NCBI RefSeq assembly: GCF_002795805.1
Contig: NZ_CP018799.1
Coordinates: 1,419,001 to 1,483,000 of the forward strand
Reading direction: 5' to 3'
DNA length: 64,000 nt
DNA from: Mariprofundus aestuarium
GTDB taxonomy: Bacteria > Pseudomonadota > Zetaproteobacteria > Mariprofundales > Mariprofundaceae
The notes under the pieces are model-generated. The model ran no database searches. It saw only the letters and a list, made by a program, of their open reading frames with translations, and was not told where the DNA came from. Position numbers and translations under genes: made by a program. Position 1 is the stretch's first letter, and each line of letters opens with the position of its first letter. Below, in pieces: positions 63,470 through 64,000 of this stretch.

Positions 63470-64000
63470 TCCGCTACATGCACATACGCAAAGGGTTCAC
63501 CACCACCCTGCTCATTCTTCTGGTTATAGCTCTTACAGGGTGCGCCGGAAATCAGAAGCAACGGGATCAAGACCATAAACTTGCCGACACCCACTACAGG
63601 CTTGGACTGGATGCACTTCAAAAGGAGGGTATGCTGCCCAAGGCGTTTGAGGAGCTGATGAAATCCAACAAACTCCGCCCGAATCAACCTGTGGTTCTCG
63701 ATGCACTTGCTTATGCCTGGTTGCTGCGCGGCAATCTGGATAAATCCGAGTTATATTATAAACGCGCCTTGAAATATGGCGCCGCTTCAGCCACAAAAAA
63801 CAACTATGCCAACCTGCTGAATAAACTTGAACGCTTTGAGGAGGCTGAAAAGATGGCCCGCAGTGCGCTTGATGACCCACGCTACCCCAATCAGGATTTG
63901 GCTTTCATCAATCTTGGCGATGCATTGCTCGGTCAGAAAAAGAGTGCCGATGCTATTCAAGCCTATCGTCAGGCTCAGGTTTTCAGCCCAGACAGCATGC
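63466..64000 (+). CDS. PilF/PilW-like TPR lipoprotein (cut by window edge)
   Basis: Partial, at least 178 residues and running past the right edge. It begins with GTG at 63466, overlapping the mtnP stop, behind GAGAGG. A signal peptide with lipobox LTGC is followed by TPR units (YRLGLDALQKEGMLPKAFEE, AYAWLLRGNLDKSELYYKRA, AFINLGDALLGQKK). Lipoproteins of this layout beside rlmN are PilF/PilW, which help the type IV pilus secretin assemble. That fits the pilin genes at 13-16 kb, but the identity rests on position and layout. Confidence 0.82.
   Translation, partial: MIRYMHIRKGFTTTLLILLVIALTGCAGNQKQRDQDHKLADTHYRLGLDALQKEGMLPKAFEELMKSNKLRPNQPVVLDALAYAWLLRGNLDKSELYYKRALKYGAASATKNNYANLLNKLERFEEAEKMARSALDDPRYPNQDLAFINLGDALLGQKKSADAIQAYRQAQVFSPDSM

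Overview
The window is a dense proteobacterial chromosome segment with no tRNA, rRNA, insertion sequence or CRISPR array that I can recognise. No gap between genes exceeds about 240 bases. Gram-negative envelope genes (bamB, a BamE-like lipoprotein, mltD, a heptose-epimerase homologue, type IV pilins, outer-membrane barrels) and gamma/beta-type neighbourhoods (der-bamB-yfgM, ratA-rnfH, aroQ-accB-accC, rlmN followed by a PilF-like lipoprotein) point to Proteobacteria. The mixed affinities and moderate GC would fit a Zetaproteobacterium (Mariprofundus-like), but that is an inference and no marker gene here proves it.

Layout. 0-7.5 kb: thiS, a TPR gene, aroQ-accB-accC, then leuA on the other strand behind a complete attenuator (promoter, 24-codon Leu leader peptide, antiterminator/terminator), the phospholipid genes psd-pssA, and a double cyclic-nucleotide-binding protein. 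7.5-12.7 kb: a five-gene envelope operon (LolA-like protein, two FtsX/LolC-type permeases, LolD-type ATPase, outer-membrane barrel). 13.1-16.6 kb: a pilin locus with a sigma-54 type promoter, pilA, an ABC ATPase and permease, a membrane-anchored protein and a second pilin, resembling the pilin-linked PilGHI ABC genes of Myxococcus. 16.6-22.1 kb: tsaD, a hydantoinase/oxoprolinase pair and a small barrel protein. 22.1-26.2 kb: an isocitrate dehydrogenase fused to a zinc-ribbon domain, a small lipoprotein and aspS. 26.4-34.1 kb: a methyltransferase and an AddAB-type recombination operon. 34.3-41.3 kb: an intracellular-looking lipase, an AsmA-like protein, a hybrid histidine kinase with an odd Cys/His insert, and the TCA operon mdh-sucC-sucD. 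41.5-46.2 kb: an HhH-like protein, a heptose-epimerase homologue, a BamE-like lipoprotein, mltD and an orphan peptide-binding lipoprotein. 46.2-48.1 kb: alanine dehydrogenase and a membrane-anchored peroxiredoxin-like protein without its catalytic Cys. 48.2-57.6 kb: a long co-directional block carB-greA-DUF4149-perM-yfgM-bamB-der-ratA-rnfH. 57.7-64 kb: a GGDEF-EAL protein with degenerate motifs, two arsenosugar-type glycosyltransferase genes behind an ATP-grasp gene, then rlmN, mtnP and the start of a PilF/PilW-like lipoprotein cut by the window edge.

Themes. Central carbon metabolism (leuA, icd, sucCD, mdh, accBC), envelope assembly and type IV pili dominate. The most unusual items are the icd-zinc ribbon fusion, the pilin-linked ABC transporter, the Lol-like operon ending in a barrel protein, the leu attenuator with an apparently leaderless leader peptide, and the Cys/His insert in the histidine kinase.
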